Position numbers and translations under genes: made by a program. A stretch of DNA of 64,000 nucleotides from Thalassospira profundimaris WP0211. Lineage in GTDB: Bacteria > Pseudomonadota > Alphaproteobacteria > Rhodospirillales > Thalassospiraceae. The notes under the pieces are model-generated. The model was not told where the DNA came from. It saw nothing but the letters and a program-made list of their open reading frames with translations, and searched no databases. Below are positions 46,715 through 54,983 of the stretch, piece after piece. The number at the start of each line of letters is the position of its first letter. Within the stretch, counting starts at the first letter, position 1. The DNA is taken from contig NZ_AMRN01000001.1 in NCBI RefSeq assembly GCF_000300275.1, positions 310,001 through 374,000 on the forward strand, in the 5' to 3' direction.

Positions 46715-47884
46715 ATGTTTCTGTTGCTCAAGAATGCCAACGTCTTCGCCCCGACGCCGCTTGGCATCAATGATATCCTGATCTGTGACGAGAAAATTGT
46801 CGCCATTGCCCCGGATTTGGTGATTTCTGTTCCGGCCGAAATCAAGACCATCGACCTTGGCGGCAAGATGACCGTACCAGGCTTTATCGACGGGCATGTC
46901 CATCTGATCGGGGGCGGTGGCGAAGGCGGATTTGCCACGCGTACGCCCGAAGTTGCGGTTGGCAAACTGATCGAGGCTGGCATCACATCCGTTTGCGGAT
47001 TGTTGGGCACAGACGCCGCCACCCGCCACATCGCGTCGCTGTATGCCAAGACCAAGGCGCTTCGAACCGAAGGTATCTCTGCCTGGTTCTTCACAGGTGG
47101 TTATCGCGTGCCGTCACCAACCCTGACCGGCAATATCGGTCATGACGTCACGTTTCTGGATGCCTGTATCGGTTTGAAAACGGCGATCTCCGACCACCGC
47201 AGCAGCCAAAGCACGGTTGAGGAGCTGGCCCGCATCGCATCACAATCGCGCGTTGGCGGTATGACATCGGGCAAGTCCGGATCGGTTGTCGTGCATCTGG
47301 GCGATGGTGGCGGGCACTTTGATCCCCTGATTGCTGTGATCGAGCAGACCGAAATCCCGATCGGCCAGTTCATCCCGACCCACGTCAACCGCAAGCGCGC
47401 TCTGCTTGATGCGGCCAAGCTCTGGGCAAAGCGTGGCGGCAATATAGATTTCACCACCGGGATTGATGTCGAAGCCGATCCCAAGGGGGCGACCAAAACA
47501 TCGACCAGTATTGCCGAATGCCTGGCCGATGGCGTTCCGCTGGATCGCGTTTCAATGACATCGGATGGCAACGGGTCACTGCCGGACTTTGATATTGATG
47601 GCAATATGATCGGGCTTTCGGTGGCTGGCTTTGAAACCGTGCCGCGCGAATTTGCCGATCTGGTCGAAGTCGAAAAGCTTGATATCCCGACCGCCTTGGC
47701 CCCGATTACGATCAATCCGGCACGCATGCTGGGCCTTGCGGCACATAAAGGGCAGCTCAAGGTCGGCTATGATGCCGATATCCTGGTTTTCGATGATGCT
47801 TTAACCCCCGATAGCGTCATTGCACGCGGAAAACCGGCCATGATTGCCAAGGAACGACTGCTCCGCGGCACTTTCGAAGATTAA
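46715..47884 (+). CDS. iadA: Isoaspartyl dipeptidase (beta-aspartyl-peptidase)
   Basis: Zinc amidohydrolase that cleaves beta-Asp-X dipeptides from damaged proteins. It has 389 residues, as E. coli IadA. The binuclear site is visible: H61 and H63 (FIDGHVHL), the carboxylated lysine K155 (GLKTAISDHRSSQ), H194 (VVHLGDGGGH), H223 (PTHVNR) and D284 (TSDGNGSLP). No signal peptide. The start has weak Shine-Dalgarno. It is divergent from the LysE exporter, an understandable pairing of dipeptide breakdown and amino-acid export, though this is inference. Confidence 0.95.
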   Translation: MFLLLKNANVFAPTPLGINDILICDEKIVAIAPDLVISVPAEIKTIDLGGKMTVPGFIDGHVHLIGGGGEGGFATRTPEVAVGKLIEAGITSVCGLLGTDAATRHIASLYAKTKALRTEGISAWFFTGGYRVPSPTLTGNIGHDVTFLDACIGLKTAISDHRSSQSTVEELARIASQSRVGGMTSGKSGSVVVHLGDGGGHFDPLIAVIEQTEIPIGQFIPTHVNRKRALLDAAKLWAKRGGNIDFTTGIDVEADPKGATKTSTSIAECLADGVPLDRVSMTSDGNGSLPDFDIDGNMIGLSVAGFETVPREFADLVEVEKLDIPTALAPITINPARMLGLAAHKGQLKVGYDADILVFDDALTPDSVIARGKPAMIAKERLLRGTFED

Positions 47885-48086
47885 TTTGGTCTTTAGACGG
47901 GATTACGGCAGTTAAAAACGCACCGAAAACCAATAATTTGCGAATTTGGTGCCTTTTTATCGTCATATCTGCCCCAAATAGCCCCCAATGCGGCCAAACC
48001 TCGTGCCTATTTCCCCGGCAAGCTTTGCAATCAGACACAGGTCCATGAATGACCTGTGCCCAAAAACCTTGGAAAGGACACGAGAG

Positions 48087-48320
48087 ATGCGACAGACAGC
48101 CATGATTTTGGCCGTTGCAAGCGCATTGGGGCTTTCGGCTTGTAGCGGATTGAATGACCGAGACCAGAAAATGCTGAGTGGCGGCGCGATTGGTGCCGGT
48201 GTGGGTGCTGTTGGCACCGTGATCACCGGTGGCTGTGTTACCTGTGGCGCGGTAATTGGCGGCGCGGTGGGTACCGGTGCGGGCTATATCATGCACGAGA
48301 ATGAGAAGGCCCGGAAATGA
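48087..48320 (+). CDS. Small glycine-zipper lipoprotein
   Basis: A 77-residue lipoprotein: signal peptide MRQTAMILAVASALG with lipobox LSAC, so Cys ~19 would be lipidated. The mature part is a glycine-zipper helix (GGAIGAGVGAVGTVITGG, then GGAVGTGAGYIM) like the YMGG/OmpA-associated small lipoproteins. Two extra Cys (GGCVTCG) may bond. GGAAAGGACACGAG gives the start at 48087 over longer readings. It overlaps the next gene by 4 nt; function unknown, envelope location inferred. Confidence 0.85.
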   Translation: MRQTAMILAVASALGLSACSGLNDRDQKMLSGGAIGAGVGAVGTVITGGCVTCGAVIGGAVGTGAGYIMHENEKARK

Positions 48321-48904
48321 TGAAACGGATCATTCTTCTGGTCGCTGCGTTCGGCCTAACCCTGCCATTCGCGGCACCTGCGCCCGTTAAGGCCGACCCG
48401 CCGTCATGGGCACCTGCCCATGGCTATCGTGCCAAGCAACACAAAGGGCACAAACGCAATTATAGCCGCCACGGTAACGAGCTTTTTGTCTCCGACGGTG
48501 GTTTCCTGCGCTGTAACCGTGATGTGGTTGGCGCCATCATTGGTGGTGGCACAGGCGCGGTTCTTGGTTCAACCATCGGCAAGGGAAGCGGCCGGGATGC
48601 GGCCATGATTGGTGGTGCCATTCTTGGCTTGCTCAGTGGCTACTCGATTGGCCAGAGCCTTGATCAGGGTGATCTGGCTTGTACCGGCTATGCCTTGCAG
48701 CGTGCCCCTGATGGGCAGGCCGTCCGGTGGCAAAATCCCGATTCGCAACACAGCTATAATGTTGTGCCGACCAACAGTTGGCGGAACACCGACGGACGCT
48801 ATTGCCGCGAGTATAGCGCAACAGCCCGAATTGGTGGAGAACTGCGGAAAACATACGGTACGGCATGCCGCCAGGCTGATGGTTCCTGGCAAATCGTGTC
48901 CTGA
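48317..48904 (+). CDS. Glycine-zipper 2TM envelope protein (RT0821/Lpp0805-like surface antigen)
   Basis: A secreted protein of 195 residues. Signal peptide to VKA-DPP (~25), then a basic His/Lys-rich linker (RAKQHKGHKRNYSRHG), a glycine-zipper hairpin (GAIIGGGTGAVLGSTIGKGS, then GGAILGLLSGYSIGQSLD) and a C-terminal domain with QRAPDGQAVRWQNPDS and REYSATARIGGELRKTYGTACRQADGSW, as in the rickettsial 17-kDa antigen C-terminus. It is co-translated with the lipoprotein. Role unknown. Confidence 0.85.
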   Translation: MMKRIILLVAAFGLTLPFAAPAPVKADPPSWAPAHGYRAKQHKGHKRNYSRHGNELFVSDGGFLRCNRDVVGAIIGGGTGAVLGSTIGKGSGRDAAMIGGAILGLLSGYSIGQSLDQGDLACTGYALQRAPDGQAVRWQNPDSQHSYNVVPTNSWRNTDGRYCREYSATARIGGELRKTYGTACRQADGSWQIVS

Positions 48905-48954
48905 GAACCGAACACGCGCCAAGCATATTTCAATCTGGGGCCACGCCTCGCAAG

Positions 48955-48980
48955 AAGCCCGGCACAGCCGGGCTTTTTTT
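48955..48980 (+). terminator. Terminator of the glycine-zipper pair
   Basis: AAGCCCGGC-ACA-GCCGGGCTT (9-bp stem, 3-nt loop) followed by TTTTT. Confidence 0.92.
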
Positions 48981-49065
48981 GTATGTTATCTGATACGTAG
49001 CGCATCTTAAATTATTTCAATTCAATGTCTTATAGGTGGCTGTACTCTCGCAACCGTTATTTGTT

Positions 49066-49082
49066 TTACGTTAACGTCACTT
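49066..49082 (-). promoter_or_regulatory. Operator copy 1 (AAGTGACGTTAACGTAA)
   Basis: The minus strand reads AAGTGACGTTAACGTAA, identical over 17 bp to two further copies at fadD and the MerR gene. It contains the perfect palindrome ACGTTAACGT. It lies 59 bp before the SCP2 gene, upstream of a possible -10 CATAAT at 49099. Confidence 0.85.
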
Positions 49083-49140
49083 TGGGTTACAGTCCTGTCA
49101 TAATCAAAACAAAAATACCTGCTGACTGAGGGAGGCGTTC

Positions 49141-49437
49141 GTGGATGACATCCTCGAAACCGTAAAAGAAAAACTGCCGCAACTGCGCGGTCTCAATGCT
49201 GTCGTCGCCTTCGATTGTGGCGATGATGGACATATCGTGATTGATGCTACCGGCGACGAGCCGGAAATCAGTGATGATGATCCGTCCGATGCCGATTGCA
49301 TTCTCAAGATCAAGAAAGCCAACCTCGAAAAGCTGATCGCCGGAAAGCTTGACCCGATGCTTGCCTTTACCATGGGCAAACTGAAGATCAAGGGCTCCAT
49401 GGGTGTGGCAGCAAAGCTGTCATCGATACTCGACTAG
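49141..49437 (+). CDS. SCP2 sterol-carrier-domain protein
   Basis: A stand-alone SCP2 domain of 98 residues, a small lipid- or acyl-CoA-binding fold. The start is GTG at 49141, with GGGAGG 6 nt upstream. Conserved parts are VVAFDCGDDGHIVIDATGDEP, DADCILKIKKANLEKLIAGKLDP, AFTMGKLKIKG and the C-terminal AAKLSSIL. A role in carrying fatty acyl ligands fits its place in the operator-defined fatty-acid regulon, before fadL and fadD. Confidence 0.93.
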   Translation: MDDILETVKEKLPQLRGLNAVVAFDCGDDGHIVIDATGDEPEISDDDPSDADCILKIKKANLEKLIAGKLDPMLAFTMGKLKIKGSMGVAAKLSSILD

Positions 49438-49470
49438 CTTTGTCGGTATGGTCTGTTTGACGAGGGAAAC

Positions 49471-50139
49471 ATGCGCAGTCGCATCGCAAAAGGCAGCATA
49501 TCGGCCCTGATTGCCGGCTTTACGATTCAATATGCCACCGCGTCGCTGGCATCCGGATCGGAAATGCTCAATTTCCGTGTCCTCAAGGACGGGGAGCCGA
49601 TCGGTTATGAAACCGTCGAAATTAAACCAACAGCGACCGGTCAAACCGTCACGGTCAAAACCCTGACCGATGTGCGGGTTTTGTTTTTGAAATTCCATTA
49701 CGACCATCAGCGCACCGAACAATGGCAGGACGGAAAGCTGATATCCGTCGAAACCACCACCAATGATGACGGCACACACTACACCTGGCAGGCCAGTTAT
49801 GACGAAGATTGTTATGCGCTGGCGGGCAAAGGTGTCGGGAAACGCGAGGCCTGTGATGCGGCATGGCCGCTGACCCTGTGGCACGAGGATGTCACGGGCA
49901 AAACCGATCTCTTTAGCGTCATCAATGCCGAACCGTACACTGTGCACACTCAAAGGGTTGGCGAAGAAAGCGTCATGGTCGAAAGCCGGGAAACACCGGC
50001 AGTCCATTACGAAATGTCTGGCGATGTCGAACGGCACCTCTGGTACGGCACCGACGGAAAACTGCTCAAAACGAGTTTTAAAAGGAAGGGTTACGACATC
50101 GATTTTATCAGGGTCGATGCGACAAACCCTCAGCAATAA
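49471..50139 (+). CDS. Exported DUF6134-like protein
   Basis: A 222-residue exported protein: hydrophobic N-terminus (ISALIAGFTIQYATASLASG) with cleavage near ALA-S. The rest is beta-rich: LNFRVLKDGEPIGYETVEI, LKFHYDHQRTEQWQDGKLISVETTTNDDGT, and a C-terminal WYGTDGKLLKTSFKRKGYDI. The repeated 'G-x-L-hydrophobic' strands fit the DUF6134/DUF3108-like beta-barrel proteins of lipid transport; I am moderately sure of the family. GAGGGAAAC precedes the start. It sits between the SCP2 and FadL genes in the same direction. Confidence 0.75.
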   Translation: MRSRIAKGSISALIAGFTIQYATASLASGSEMLNFRVLKDGEPIGYETVEIKPTATGQTVTVKTLTDVRVLFLKFHYDHQRTEQWQDGKLISVETTTNDDGTHYTWQASYDEDCYALAGKGVGKREACDAAWPLTLWHEDVTGKTDLFSVINAEPYTVHTQRVGEESVMVESRETPAVHYEMSGDVERHLWYGTDGKLLKTSFKRKGYDIDFIRVDATNPQQ

Positions 50140-50193
50140 AAGCGGGCGTTTTAAATCAAAGATTTGAAACGTTTAAAGATTAGGGAGAAACAG

Positions 50194-51504
50194 ATGTCCT
50201 ACTTCAAGAAGAGCTGCCTTTGGGGTGCAGCTTCGGGTACTGCACTTCTATGCGCGCTTGCCACTGTTCGCACAGCGCACGCATCGGGTTTTCAGGTCCG
50301 CGAAACCAGTGGCACCTTGCAGGGTTCAAGCTTTGCGGGGATGACCACACTCTCAACCGACGCATCGACGATGTCCTACAACCCGGGCACGGTTGGCCAG
50401 TATAAAGAAACCAGCTATAGCGCAGGTATTACGGTCATTCGGCCTGTGGCGAAGGCAACCAATATAGCTGCAACAAGCAGCAGTTTAACCTCTATTACCC
50501 AAACTGGTGGCGACTATAAAGATATGGCGCAAGATGCCGCCGTACCAAATGCGCATGCAGTATGGAAGCTGAAAGAAAACATCAATTTTGGTGTTTCGAT
50601 CACGGCACCTTGGGGCCTTGTTACAGACAACGACTCAGATTTTGCTGGTCGCTTCTTTGGTACCACGTCGAAAATCAAGACCGTCAACATCAAACCCGTC
50701 ATTGCATACCGATTTGACAACGGCCTAAGCATTGGGGCAGGACCACAGGTACAACATTTCGAAGCCTCTTTGAGCAAAGCAGTGCCCGCACTTGGCGGAC
50801 CTGTTGCCGAGGGCAACTCTACTGTTGAGGGCGACGACGTCGGATATGGCTGGACCGCGGGCCTGAATTGGGAAATGACCGAAGATACGCGCTTTGGGCT
50901 ATCCTATAACTCCGAAGTCAAACACAAGCTTGAAGGTGACATCACGTTTGATAGCGCCGCCAAAGGACTGGCAACGCCGTATACTGATCGGAAAGCTACC
51001 GCGAAGATCACAACACCTGAAGCCATTGCATTTGGCGCGTCTCACGATTTCAATGATCAGTGGACCGTGATGGGGGATCTCCAATGGACAAACTGGAACT
51101 CCGTCAAAGATCTAGTATTTAACTACGATGGTCTGATCAACAGCAACCTTGCTACAAGTAGTAGCACAACGGAAAACTACCACTGGGGCTCATCATGGTT
51201 TGGTGCACTTGGTGCGCGCTATCAATATGATGAAAACTGGTCCTTCACCGGTGGCGTGGCCTATGACGAAACCCCGATCAAAACCCGGAACCGTAACGTT
51301 CGTCTGCCAGATTCCAACCGCTACTGGGTATCACTTGGTGCAACATATAAGGCGGCCGACTGGGCGGATGTGACATTGGGTTACACGCACATCTTTGCTG
51401 ATGAGGCACGGGTAGATCACGCGTCGTCATCGCTCGGCAACTTTGCAGCCGACTACGAAGCCAAGGTCGACATCATCGCGTTGCAGGCGAAATTCAAGTT
51501 CTGA
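50194..51504 (+). CDS. fadL: FadL-family outer-membrane long-chain fatty acid transporter
   Basis: Outer-membrane beta-barrel of 436 residues (OmpP1/FadL/TodX). Signal peptide to AHA-SGFQV (~30). The N-terminal hatch has SGFQVRETSGTLQGSSFAGM and STDASTMSYNPGTV, the FadL hallmark, and the C-terminus ends in ALQAKFKF with terminal Phe. It imports hydrophobic ligands such as long-chain fatty acids. GGGAGAAACAG precedes the ATG at 50194. It ends at its own terminator, then fadD starts. Confidence 0.92.
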   Translation: MSYFKKSCLWGAASGTALLCALATVRTAHASGFQVRETSGTLQGSSFAGMTTLSTDASTMSYNPGTVGQYKETSYSAGITVIRPVAKATNIAATSSSLTSITQTGGDYKDMAQDAAVPNAHAVWKLKENINFGVSITAPWGLVTDNDSDFAGRFFGTTSKIKTVNIKPVIAYRFDNGLSIGAGPQVQHFEASLSKAVPALGGPVAEGNSTVEGDDVGYGWTAGLNWEMTEDTRFGLSYNSEVKHKLEGDITFDSAAKGLATPYTDRKATAKITTPEAIAFGASHDFNDQWTVMGDLQWTNWNSVKDLVFNYDGLINSNLATSSSTTENYHWGSSWFGALGARYQYDENWSFTGGVAYDETPIKTRNRNVRLPDSNRYWVSLGATYKAADWADVTLGYTHIFADEARVDHASSSLGNFAADYEAKVDIIALQAKFKF

Positions 51505-51517
51505 TTTGCTATACTGT

Positions 51518-51562
51518 CCGATGCGGGGTGCTTTGGCGCACCGCATCGGGCTCCCTTTTTTT
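51518..51562 (+). terminator. fadL terminator
   Basis: CCGATGCGG (51518-51526) pairs with CCGCATCGG (51541-51549), extended inward by GGTGC/GCACC, and is followed by a seven-T run. Confidence 0.9.
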
Positions 51563-51569
51563 GCCCGCA

Positions 51570-51586
51570 AAGTGACGTTAACGTAA
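51570..51586 (+). promoter_or_regulatory. Operator copy 2 (fadD)
   Basis: AAGTGACGTTAACGTAA, the same 17 bp as copies 1 and 3. It ends 14 bp before the GTG start of fadD and abuts its ribosome binding site, so a bound protein would block transcription start or early elongation. Confidence 0.85.
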
Positions 51587-51600
51587 TGGAGTTAACGCAA

Positions 51601-53292
51601 GTGAACAAAGTAAACGTCCAAGAATCCCCGATCCTGCGCGATGGCGTTGATATCAGCTCGCCGGTAAGAACCTGCCCGGTTCATGAGATTTTCGACAAAG
51701 CGGCGGCACGGTTTCCGTTGCGCCCCTGTCTGGATTTCCTCGGTCGGGTCTATGATTACAAGACCATTTCCGAGCAAATCGACCGTGCTGCCGAAGGCTT
51801 CAAACAGCTTGGCGTGCGCAAGGGTGACAAGGTCGGGCTGTGCCTGCCCAATACGCCCTATTACGTGGTTTGCTATTACGCGATCCTGAAATGTGGCGGT
51901 GTGGTTGTGAATTTCAATCCGCTCTATGCCAAGCGCGAGATCGCCTATCAGATCGAAGATTCAGGCTGTCGCCTGATGGTGACGCTGAACCTCAAACAGA
52001 TCTATCCCAAGGTGGCAGCATGCCTTGATGAAACCTGCCTTAAGCGGATCGTGGTCTGCGAAATGAGCGGCATCTTGCCGCCGGTTAAAAGCGTTCTGTT
52101 TTCGCTGTTCAAGCGCAGCGAACTGGCCGATGTGCCAACGGATTTGCGTCACATCCCCTATTCACGGGTCATCGGGTGCAAACCGATTGATCGCGTGGTG
52201 GATATCGATGTGAACGATCTGGCGGTTCTGCAATATACCGGCGGCACAACCGGGCGCCCGAAGGGTGCGATGCTGACCCATGCCAATCTGAGTGCAAACG
52301 TTGATCAGCTAACCCGCTGGATGCCAGACGCCAAACCGGGCCACGAAGTGACCCTGTGCGTTTTGCCATTCTTCCATGTTTTTGCGATGACCGTGGCGCT
52401 CAACACATCGGTCAACCTTGGTGCGGAAATGGTGTTACAGCCCCGCTTTGAGTTGGGTTCCCTGATCAAGGCGCTGGACAAGAAAAAGGCCACCATCTTC
52501 CCGGGTGTTCCGACGATCTATACGGCGATCAACAATTCGCCGGAAACACTCAAATACGATCTGTCACACATCCGTTGCTGCATTTCGGGCGGTGCGCCGC
52601 TGCCGGTTGAAGTCAAACACCGGTTCGAGGAGATTACCGGCTCCAAGGTGGTTGAGGGATATGGCCTGTCAGAGGCCAGCCCGGTCTGTACTTGCAACCC
52701 GCTTAAGGGTGAGAACAAGGAAGGCTCGATCGGGCGACCGTTGCCCGGAACCGAGATCGAAATCAGGTCTCTGGATCGGCCGGATACGGTCGTCGCTCTT
52801 GGCGAAAAGGGTGAGGTCTGTATTCGCGGGCCGCAAGTCATGCCTTGCTACTGGCAAAACGAAACAGCCACCAACGAGACATTTGTCGATGGTTGGTTGC
52901 GGACCGGTGATGTCGGTTATCAGGATGAGGATGGCTACACCTTCCTGGTTGATCGTCTTAAGGATGTCATCCTGTGCAGCGGCTACAACGTTTATCCGCG
53001 TGCCATCGAAGAGGCACTTTATCTGCATGACAAGGTTGCCGAAGTCACCTGCATCGGGATCCCCGATCAATATCGCGGTCAGGCGCCAAAGGCGTTTGTT
53101 CGCCTGAAAGACGGTGTCACCGATGTGACCGCCGAAGATCTGCGGGCATTTCTGGATGACAAGATTTCAAGAATCGAAATGCCGCACGAAATCGAAATTC
53201 GCGAAGAACTTCCCAAAACCATGGTCGGCAAACTGTCGAAAAAGGAACTGGTCGAGGAAGAACGACAAAAGAGGGAAGGAAATACGGTTTAG
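51601..53292 (+). CDS. fadD: Long-chain acyl-CoA synthetase
   Basis: Activates fatty acids to acyl-CoA via acyl-adenylate. It has 563 residues. The P-loop YTGGTTGRPKGAMLTH is at ~212, the A4/A5 core VEGYGLSEASPV, WLRTGDVGYQDEDGYTFLVDR, and the C-terminal lysine in KTMVGKLSKKEL. The start is GTG at 51601, with GGAG 9 nt upstream. The in-frame ATG at 51586 lies inside the operator and lacks a Shine-Dalgarno, though it cannot be excluded. It is followed by the MerR gene. Confidence 0.94.
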   Translation: MNKVNVQESPILRDGVDISSPVRTCPVHEIFDKAAARFPLRPCLDFLGRVYDYKTISEQIDRAAEGFKQLGVRKGDKVGLCLPNTPYYVVCYYAILKCGGVVVNFNPLYAKREIAYQIEDSGCRLMVTLNLKQIYPKVAACLDETCLKRIVVCEMSGILPPVKSVLFSLFKRSELADVPTDLRHIPYSRVIGCKPIDRVVDIDVNDLAVLQYTGGTTGRPKGAMLTHANLSANVDQLTRWMPDAKPGHEVTLCVLPFFHVFAMTVALNTSVNLGAEMVLQPRFELGSLIKALDKKKATIFPGVPTIYTAINNSPETLKYDLSHIRCCISGGAPLPVEVKHRFEEITGSKVVEGYGLSEASPVCTCNPLKGENKEGSIGRPLPGTEIEIRSLDRPDTVVALGEKGEVCIRGPQVMPCYWQNETATNETFVDGWLRTGDVGYQDEDGYTFLVDRLKDVILCSGYNVYPRAIEEALYLHDKVAEVTCIGIPDQYRGQAPKAFVRLKDGVTDVTAEDLRAFLDDKISRIEMPHEIEIREELPKTMVGKLSKKELVEEERQKREGNTV

Positions 53293-53334
53293 TTGCAATG
53301 CGTTGGCGTCACGATACACACACTGAAAAAACTT

Positions 53335-53351
53335 AAGTGACGTTAACGTAA
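53335..53351 (+). promoter_or_regulatory. Operator copy 3 (MerR gene)
   Basis: AAGTGACGTTAACGTAA, third identical copy, 45 bp before the MerR start. A TATACT hexamer at 53363 could be the -10; with TGACGT (53338-53343) as -35 the spacer is 19 bp, the length favoured by MerR proteins. Confidence 0.85.
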
Positions 53352-53396
53352 ACTAATTGACGTATACTGAAAAATAGATACCATAAGGGGCGAACA

Positions 53397-53801
53397 ATGA
53401 CAAAAATTGACGAACGGTTTTATACCGTTCCCGAACTGGCCGACGATCTTGGCATCACGCCGCGCACCATCCGGTTTTACGAGCAAAAGGGGCTTTTGAA
53501 CCCGCAGCGTGCCGGCACCACCCGGGTCTATACCCGACAGGATCGCGCCAAACTGCTCCTCATTTTGCGGGGCAAGCGACTGGGCTTCAGCTTAAGAGAG
53601 ATCGCGGACTACCTTGATCTTTACGGCGCAGACCCAACCCAGGCAGAGCAGATCAAGATGCTTCTGGAACGCGTTCGGGAACGGATTACTGACCTGGAAG
53701 AACAGCGTCAGGCACTGGAAGTCACTTTGGATGAACTGCGTGATATCGAACAGCAATCGGTTGATGCACTTAAAGAAAAGGGACTCGATCCGGAATCGTA
53801 A
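53397..53801 (+). CDS. MerR-family transcriptional regulator (LiuR-like)
   Basis: A MerR regulator of 134 residues. The winged helix is at ~9-75 (YTVPELADDLGITPRTIRFYEQ, here quoted as ELADDLGITPRTIRFYEQ, then KGLLNPQRAGTTRVYTRQDR) and a dimerisation coiled coil follows (RERITDLEEQRQALEVTLDEL). There is no Cys-rich metal site, so it is not a metal sensor. It resembles LiuR-type regulators of branched-chain and fatty-acid catabolism, which recognise TTGACGTTAACGTCAA-like palindromes; the operator copies here match that form. It is between fadD and the beta-oxidation genes. Confidence 0.9.
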   Translation: MTKIDERFYTVPELADDLGITPRTIRFYEQKGLLNPQRAGTTRVYTRQDRAKLLLILRGKRLGFSLREIADYLDLYGADPTQAEQIKMLLERVRERITDLEEQRQALEVTLDELRDIEQQSVDALKEKGLDPES

Positions 53802-53846
53802 CAAGTTTCCCGGATCAGAGGACATCTCAGGAAGGAAGACATAGCC

Positions 53847-54983
53847 ATGACCAACGCCGTAATTGCCGGATATGTCCGGTCGCCCTTTACCCCGGCCCGC
53901 AAAGGGGCCCTTGCAAAGGTCCGCGCGGACGATCTTGCGGCACAGGTCGTCAAAGGTCTGGTCGAAAAGACCGGCATTGATCCCAACGCGATCGAGGACC
54001 TGATCCTTGGTTGTGCCTTCCCGGAAGGCGAACAGGGATTAAACGTTGCCCGCCTGATCACTTTTATCGCCGGTCTGCCGCGTTCTGTTGGTGGCGTGAC
54101 GGTCAACCGTTTCTGCGGATCGTCCATGCAGTCTATCCATCAGGCCGCCGGCGCAATTGCGATTGGGGCTGGCGATGTCTTTATCTGTGCCGGCGTCGAA
54201 AGCATGACCCGGGTACCGATGATGGGCTTTAACCCCCTGCCCAACCCGGAGCTTTATAAAGCCATGCCCGAGGCCTATATGGGCATGGGCGATACGGCCG
54301 AAAATGTTGCTGCCAAATACAGCCTGACCCGTGCCGATCAGGAAGCCTTTGCAGTTGAAAGTCACAAACGTGCCGCCGCGGCACAGGCTGCTGGCAAATT
54401 CACGGATGAAATCATCCCGATCCAGACCAAGGATGGTGTTGTTTCCGAAGATGGCTGCATCCGCGCAGAAACAACCGCCGAAGGCTTGGCTGACCTGAAA
54501 CCTGCCTTTAAGGCAGACGGTGTTGTTACTGCGGGGACCTCTTCCCCGCTGACCGATGGTGCGTCGGCTGTTCTGGTGTGTTCCGAAGACTATGCCGCCA
54601 AAAACGGCCTGACACCGATTGCACGTATCAAGTCGGTTGCAGTTGATGGCTGTCTTCCGGAAATCATGGGCATTGGCCCGATTGGCGCATCGAAAAAGGC
54701 GCTTTCGCGAGCCGGCCTGACCTCGGCCGATATTGATGTCACCGAACTTAACGAGGCGTTTTCGTCCCAGGCCATGGCAAGCATTTCCGAATTGGGTCTG
54801 GATGGTTCCAAGGTCAATATTGATGGCGGTGCACTGGCAATTGGTCACCCACTGGGTGCGACCGGTGCGCGTATCGTTGGCAAGGCGGCTGCAATCCTCA
54901 AACGTAATGGCGGCAAATATGCGCTGGCGTCCCAGTGCATCGGCGGAGGTCAGGGGATCGCGACCATTCTGGAGGCGATGTAA
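53847..54983 (+). CDS. fadA: Acetyl-CoA C-acyltransferase (3-ketoacyl-CoA thiolase)
   Basis: Thiolytic cleavage of 3-ketoacyl-CoA in the last beta-oxidation step. It has 378 residues. Catalytic residues are C90 (NRFCGSSMQ), H334 (AIGHPLGATG) and C364 (SQCIGGGQG). GGAAGACATAGCC precedes the ATG. The stop overlaps the fadB start (TAATG), so the two subunits are made in step. FadA and FadB would form the trifunctional complex. Confidence 0.96.
   Translation: MTNAVIAGYVRSPFTPARKGALAKVRADDLAAQVVKGLVEKTGIDPNAIEDLILGCAFPEGEQGLNVARLITFIAGLPRSVGGVTVNRFCGSSMQSIHQAAGAIAIGAGDVFICAGVESMTRVPMMGFNPLPNPELYKAMPEAYMGMGDTAENVAAKYSLTRADQEAFAVESHKRAAAAQAAGKFTDEIIPIQTKDGVVSEDGCIRAETTAEGLADLKPAFKADGVVTAGTSSPLTDGASAVLVCSEDYAAKNGLTPIARIKSVAVDGCLPEIMGIGPIGASKKALSRAGLTSADIDVTELNEAFSSQAMASISELGLDGSKVNIDGGALAIGHPLGATGARIVGKAAAILKRNGGKYALASQCIGGGQGIATILEAM

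Noticed and set aside
51586-51600. ATG start of fadD
   Set aside because: It lies at the end of the operator and lacks a Shine-Dalgarno; the GTG at 51601 has GGAG 9 nt upstream. Kept as an alternative.
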